Source: an uncultured Eubacteriales bacterium
Lineage (GTDB): Bacteria; Bacillota; Clostridia; Tissierellales; Peptoniphilaceae
Assembly (NCBI GenBank): GCA_900539725.1
Contig: UQDI01000013.1
Span: forward strand, 1 to 46,653
Length of the DNA stretch: 46,653 bases
Direction of reading: 5' to 3'
Under the pieces are notes generated by a model, which had not been told where the DNA came from, made no database searches, and saw nothing but the letters and a program-made list of their open reading frames with translations. The first letter of the stretch is position 1. Each line of letters starts with the position of its first letter. Made by a program: the position numbers and the translations under genes. Shown here piece after piece: positions 43,661 through 46,653 of this stretch.

Positions 43661-43736
43661 TGGTGGACCATTAGGGACTCGAACCCTAGACCCACTGATT
43701 AAGAGTCAGTTGCTCTACCACCTGAGCTAATGGTCC
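43661..43736 (-). tRNA. tRNA-Lys (CTT)
   Basis: A 76-base cloverleaf on the minus strand with encoded CCA. The acceptor pairs are GGACCAT/ATGGTCC, the D-arm starts AGCTCAGGTGG, and the anticodon stem ACTGA/TCAGT holds the loop CTCTTAA (anticodon CTT). The T-loop is GTTCGAGTC. The promoter and terminator flank it, so it is a single-gene unit. Confidence 0.97.
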
Positions 43737-43750
43737 AAAACTACCTTACT

Positions 43751-43779
43751 ATTATACAACAAGAATTCTAAATTGTAAA
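43751..43779 (-). promoter_or_regulatory. tRNA-Lys promoter
   Basis: Minus-strand TTTACA (43774-43779), 17-base spacer, TATAAT (43751-43756). Confidence 0.8.
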
Positions 43780-43811
43780 GGGTTTTTTAAAAAATTCTTA
43801 AAAAAATTTAA

Positions 43812-43848
43812 TTTAGTTAAAAGAGACAATAAGGTCTCTTCTAACTAA
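43812..43848 (-). terminator. rpsT terminator
   Basis: A long imperfect inverted repeat (TTTAGTTA and AGAGAC paired with GTCTCT and TAACTAAA) overlaps the rpsT stop codon. It is followed on the minus strand by an A/T stretch with TTTTTTT. Confidence 0.85.
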
Positions 43849-44108
43849 ACAGCCTTATTTAACTTATGAGTTAATCTACTCATTTTTCTAGCTACTTTAT
43901 TCTTGTGGAATAAGTTTCTTTGTTCTGCTTTCTTTAATTTTTTATCTATAACTTTAAGTACTTCTCTAGCTTCATCTGTTTTGCCTTCGTTAACCAATAA
44001 TTCAAATCTCTTTATAAGGTTCTTAAGCTCAGTCTTTCTAGATTTATTTACTAAAGTTTTATTTTTACTAACTGATATTCTTTTCTTCGCAGATTTAATG
44101 TTTGCCAA
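43845..44108 (-). CDS. rpsT: 30S ribosomal protein S20
   Basis: S20 binds the 5' domain and helix 44 of 16S rRNA. The product is MANIKSAKKRISVSKNKTLV and so on, 87 highly basic residues, the normal length. The start is TTG at 44108: GGAGG lies 8 bases upstream, and this gives the exact conserved N terminus. The in-frame ATG at 44123 overlaps the ribosome binding site. A TTG start on rpsT recalls E. coli, where an inefficient start codon (UUG) takes part in autogenous control. That parallel is inference. Confidence 0.96.
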   Translation of the reverse strand: MANIKSAKKRISVSKNKTLVNKSRKTELKNLIKRFELLVNEGKTDEAREVLKVIDKKLKKAEQRNLFHKNKVARKMSRLTHKLNKAV

Positions 44109-44139
44109 TAATCTCACCTCCAAATTTCATAACATTGAT

Positions 44140-44168
44140 ATTTTACCATAAATTTATAGAAATAGCAA
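44140..44168 (-). promoter_or_regulatory. rpsT promoter
   Basis: Minus-strand TTGCTA (44163-44168), 17-base spacer ending in TGG, TAAAAT (44140-44145); extended -10. Confidence 0.75.
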
Positions 44169-44225
44169 GACTTTTTTTAAATTTTCTTTATTTTTTCTAA
44201 AAAATGTCTTAATATTATAAAATAC

Positions 44226-44254
44226 TTGTAAAATAGCTTTAATTATGCTATAAT
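44226..44254 (+). promoter_or_regulatory. tRNA-Sec promoter
   Basis: TTGTAA (44226-44231), 17-base spacer, TATAAT (44249-44254), placing +1 about 4 bases before the tRNA 5' end. Confidence 0.85.
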
Positions 44255-44264
44255 AAATAAGTCT

Positions 44265-44362
44265 GGGGGTAGATGAGTCCTGGTGGGCTCTCCGGTCTTC
44301 AAAACCGTGCATGTGGGGTTTGTAGCTTCATAGGTGTGTTCGATTCGCACATACTCCCGCCA
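44265..44362 (+). tRNA. selC: tRNA-Sec (selenocysteine, anticodon TCA)
   Basis: A 98-base tRNA with encoded GCCA end. Diagnostic features are the anticodon loop CTTCAAA (anticodon TCA, reading UGA), a six-pair D-stem GAGTCC/GGGCTC with a minimal TGGT loop, and a long variable arm. The T-loop is TTCGATT between GTGTG and CGCAC. Seven acceptor pairs are clear (GGGGGTA with TACTCCC, one G-T wobble); the eighth position reads G opposite A. SelA, SelB and SelD are not in the window. Its presence means the organism should make selenoproteins. Confidence 0.93.
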
Positions 44363-44367
44363 TATAT

Positions 44368-44397
44368 GATCAAACTAGTTTTAGTTTGATCTTTTTT
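44368..44397 (+). terminator. tRNA-Sec terminator
   Basis: A perfect 10-bp stem (GATCAAACTA at 44368-44377 with TAGTTTGATC at 44382-44391), 4-base loop, then six T. Confidence 0.93.
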
Positions 44398-44398
44398 A

Positions 44399-44427
44399 TT
44401 GTTTATCTCTCCCATATGTATTATAAT
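44399..44427 (+). promoter_or_regulatory. Promoter of the phospho-sugar mutase gene
   Basis: TTGTTT (44399-44404), 17-base spacer, TATAAT (44422-44427). It begins one base after the U-tract of the preceding terminator. Confidence 0.75.
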
Positions 44428-44449
44428 ATAGATATGAAGGAGTGATTCA

Positions 44450-46510
44450 ATGAGTAAAATACTGAATTTTAAAAATAAAAACGACAATCAAAATGCAAAA
44501 GAAAATAAATCATATACAAAAACCATTGCTACTAAGCCTTATAGTTTCACTTACGCTAATTATAAGAGTGGACTTATCCTTTCTTATATATATATAAATG
44601 ACAAGTCTTATGAGGTGAAGAGCTATTACGAAGCGTATGAGCTTATGCTTAAGATTCTTTCTCATGATTATGGTGAGGCTATATTAAAATATTTTGATGA
44701 AAATGCCTTAAGTTCTGCTAAGAGCTCTGACTTTACTAGGCCTTATAAGTTTATAAATGTCTATATTGAAACAAAGCTTGAAACGAAAAAGCTGCTTAAG
44801 CTAATGGATGAGCTAGCCAAACTTTGCGGCGTTAATTACTATCTATTATCAAATAAAAAGAAACTTAAGATTAATAGCGCAAACGAAAGATATATCTCCT
44901 GGCTAAGTTACTCTAGCATTAGCACAGAGGATGATGCGGCTCTTAAAAAGATGAGTGAAGATGAAATTAAAAACAATTTTGCGAGTGATCTTGTCTTTGG
45001 AACGGCTGGCCTAAGGGGTAAGCTTGGTCTTGGCACTAATATGATGAACGTCTATACAGTAAAGCTCGCTGCAAAAGCCATTGCCCTAGTCCTTAAAGAG
45101 AAATTTGATTCACCATCTGTAGTCATTGGCTACGATACAAGGCATATGTCACACGATTTTGCTCATCTTAGCAAAAATATCTTCACAAAGGAAGGCATAA
45201 AGGTATACCTCTTTGATGAGGCTCTGCCAACGCCTTTTGTGAGTTACGGCATAAGGCATTACAAGGCCTCCGCCGGGGTTATGGTGACTGCGAGCCACAA
45301 TCCAAAGGATTACAACGGCTACAAGGTCTACAATGAGCACGGATCTCAAATACTTGAGGAGATGGCTGAGCTTGTGCAAAGCAAAATGAAGTCTGTAAAC
45401 TTCGATAAAATTTCTATTACTGAAAAAGATGATAAATATCTAAAAATGATTGACGATGAATTTTTTGCTTCATATTACAAGGACCTCTACTCTATCAAAA
45501 TGGATGTAGACGTAGATAAAGATATGAATTTCGTCTACACACCTCTTAATGGTACTGGTCTTAAACCAATTGTCAAAGTGATTAAGGACTTTGGCTTTAA
45601 AAATTATCACATACCTAAAATTCAAGAGCATCCTGATCCTGACTTTACTAGCTGCCCTTACCCTAATCCAGAGTTTAAAGAAGCTTTTAATGAGGCAAAA
45701 AAGCTTGCTAAAGAAAAAAATGCTGACGTGATATTTGCAAGCGACCCTGACTGCGACAGAATTAACATGGCTGTTAGAAAAGATGATGAATATGTGATTT
45801 TGGATGGCAACAGAGTTGGCGCGCTTATGCTTGACTTCATTCTTAGTCATAGCAAGCCCGCAAAGACTTCGTATCTAGTTAAGTCCATCGTCACATCGGA
45901 TTTTGCAAAAGCCATTGCCGAGGATCATGGTCTTGAGTCCGCCGACGTTTTGACTGGCTTTAAGAATATCTGTAAGCTTGCTAATGACTTTGAAAATGTG
46001 AGTGACAAGCACTTTTTCTTTGGCTTTGAAGAGAGCATCGGCTATGTCTATAGAGATTTTGTAAGAGACAAAGACGCTGTTAACGCCTTCATGGTGCTTA
46101 TTCAAATGACTGCTTATTATAAAAAGCAAAATATAAATATCTTGGATCATTTAAATAGTCTTTACGAAAAGTATGGCTACTTCGTTCAAGCGCAAGAGTC
46201 CATAGTCTTCGATGGCCTTGATGGCAAGGAGAAGATGGCTAAAATTATGGATAAGTTCAGAAAAAATTACAAGACGGGGATCGATGGACTTAAATTTATT
46301 AAGAGAGTTGACTACTTAAATGATGATACTGGTCTTGACAAGTCAAATGTGCTTAAATACTACATCGATGATTACTCATGGATAGCGATTAGGCCATCGG
46401 GCACTGAGCCAAAGATTAAGTTTTATTTCTCGATAAGAACGAAAAATGAAGCTGAGGCAAAAAAAGAATTAGATAGAATTAAAAATATCGTTTTAGAAAA
46501 AATTAAATAA
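44450..46510 (+). CDS. Phospho-sugar mutase (phosphoglucomutase/phosphomannomutase) with an N-terminal extra domain
   Basis: An alpha-D-phosphohexomutase expected to interconvert glucose-1-phosphate and glucose-6-phosphate. The catalytic part starts near residue 148 (YISWLSYSSIS, FGTAGLRGKLG). It has the phospho-Ser loop TASHNPKDYNGY (Ser282), the metal loop SDPDCDRINMAV, the sugar loop FGFEESIGY and the phosphate-binding RPSGTEPKIKFYFS. This resembles the Gram-positive PgcA type. The 686-residue length exceeds the usual 570-580 by about 110. The excess is at the N terminus: a polar lead, then an apparent folded domain (about 30-132) with INDKSYEVKSYYEAYELMLK, FTRPYKFINVYIETKL and a closing helix. 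AAGGAG lies 7 bases before the ATG. Confidence 0.92.
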   Translation: MSKILNFKNKNDNQNAKENKSYTKTIATKPYSFTYANYKSGLILSYIYINDKSYEVKSYYEAYELMLKILSHDYGEAILKYFDENALSSAKSSDFTRPYKFINVYIETKLETKKLLKLMDELAKLCGVNYYLLSNKKKLKINSANERYISWLSYSSISTEDDAALKKMSEDEIKNNFASDLVFGTAGLRGKLGLGTNMMNVYTVKLAAKAIALVLKEKFDSPSVVIGYDTRHMSHDFAHLSKNIFTKEGIKVYLFDEALPTPFVSYGIRHYKASAGVMVTASHNPKDYNGYKVYNEHGSQILEEMAELVQSKMKSVNFDKISITEKDDKYLKMIDDEFFASYYKDLYSIKMDVDVDKDMNFVYTPLNGTGLKPIVKVIKDFGFKNYHIPKIQEHPDPDFTSCPYPNPEFKEAFNEAKKLAKEKNADVIFASDPDCDRINMAVRKDDEYVILDGNRVGALMLDFILSHSKPAKTSYLVKSIVTSDFAKAIAEDHGLESADVLTGFKNICKLANDFENVSDKHFFFGFEESIGYVYRDFVRDKDAVNAFMVLIQMTAYYKKQNINILDHLNSLYEKYGYFVQAQESIVFDGLDGKEKMAKIMDKFRKNYKTGIDGLKFIKRVDYLNDDTGLDKSNVLKYYIDDYSWIAIRPSGTEPKIKFYFSIRTKNEAEAKKELDRIKNIVLEKIK

Positions 46511-46524
46511 TTTCGCATTATAAA

Positions 46525-46548
46525 TGGCTATGAAATCAATCATAGCCA
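46525..46548 (+). repeat. Hairpin after the mutase gene
   Basis: A perfect 9-bp inverted repeat (TGGCTATGA at 46525-46533 with TCATAGCCA at 46540-46548) lies 14 bases past the stop codon. No T-run follows, so it is more likely a 3'-end stabilising hairpin than the terminator. Confidence 0.5.
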
Positions 46549-46561
46549 CAGACTGTTGACA

Positions 46562-46600
46562 AAGTAGGCATATTTTTTAAAAATTATGCCTACTTTTTTT
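46562..46600 (+). terminator. Terminator of the mutase gene
   Basis: A 9-bp stem (46564-46572 with 46585-46593) with extra A/T pairing in the loop, followed by seven T. The last 50 bases of the window hold no recognisable gene; AGAAGG at 46648-46653 could be the ribosome binding site of a gene just outside. Confidence 0.85.
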
Positions 46601-46653
46601 GCTTAAAACCTCTTAAAATACACATTTGTTGGGTATATATAAGACATAGAAGG

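Noticed and set aside
1..46653. Selenoprotein genes (in-frame TGA), CRISPR arrays, insertion sequences, prophage or defence islands
   Set aside because: All recognised genes are full length without TGA-split continuation. No direct-repeat arrays, transposase or integrase genes, or terminal inverted repeats around genes were seen.

Overview
The window is AT-rich chromosomal DNA from a low-GC Firmicute. The best fit is an anaerobic member of the Tissierellia/Peptoniphilaceae group (Peptoniphilus, Finegoldia, Anaerococcus and relatives). Grounds for this are the clostridial-type Rnf complex, a two-subunit (gcvPA/gcvPB) glycine cleavage system, a selenocysteine tRNA, strong Firmicute ribosome binding sites and near-consensus sigma-A promoters with 17-base spacers. 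The placement is inference from gene content; no sequence search was run. No insertion sequence, prophage, CRISPR array or integrase was seen, so this is mostly core genome.

Layout. 1-800: rpsD with a promoter, a leader hairpin and terminators. 826-2600: a solitary plus-strand gene for an M3-family oligoendopeptidase homologue that has lost its zinc ligands. 2610-9240 (minus): gcvT-gcvH-gcvPA-gcvPB followed by a YitT membrane protein and a PatB-type C-S lyase, with an unexplained structured leader upstream of gcvT. 9290-10862 (plus): an ABC-F ATPase. 10870-11860 (minus): rplM-rpsI with an L13-type leader. 11873-20820 (minus): dnaE-pfkA-pyk-dCMP deaminase-mscL-pepF. 20850-23495 (plus): DUF4190 protein, lgt and a DUF2812-like membrane protein. 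23514-24300 (minus): folT under a tetrahydrofolate riboswitch. 24325-38220 (minus): a long cluster rnfCDGEAB, NusG-II protein, Gx transporter, radC, mreC, mreD, mrdA and a radical-SAM pair. 38217-43573 (minus): polA-coaE-slt-SBP. 43628-44168 (minus): tRNA-Lys and rpsT. 44226-46600 (plus): tRNA-Sec, then a phospho-sugar mutase with an unusual N-terminal domain.

How the parts connect. The glycine cleavage proteins turn glycine into CO2, ammonia, NADH and methylene-tetrahydrofolate. Folate uptake is provided by FolT under THF control, and Rnf couples ferredoxin and NAD to an ion gradient. With a selenocysteine tRNA, this fits an amino-acid-fermenting anaerobe that may also use selenium-dependent glycine reductase, although no selenoprotein gene is in the window. 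MreC, MreD and PBP2 lie together without MreB or RodA, which is compatible with a coccoid cell.

Most genes are ordinary. The items most worth following are the catalytically dead M3 peptidase homologue, the extra domain on the phospho-sugar mutase, and the orphan structured RNA upstream of gcvT.
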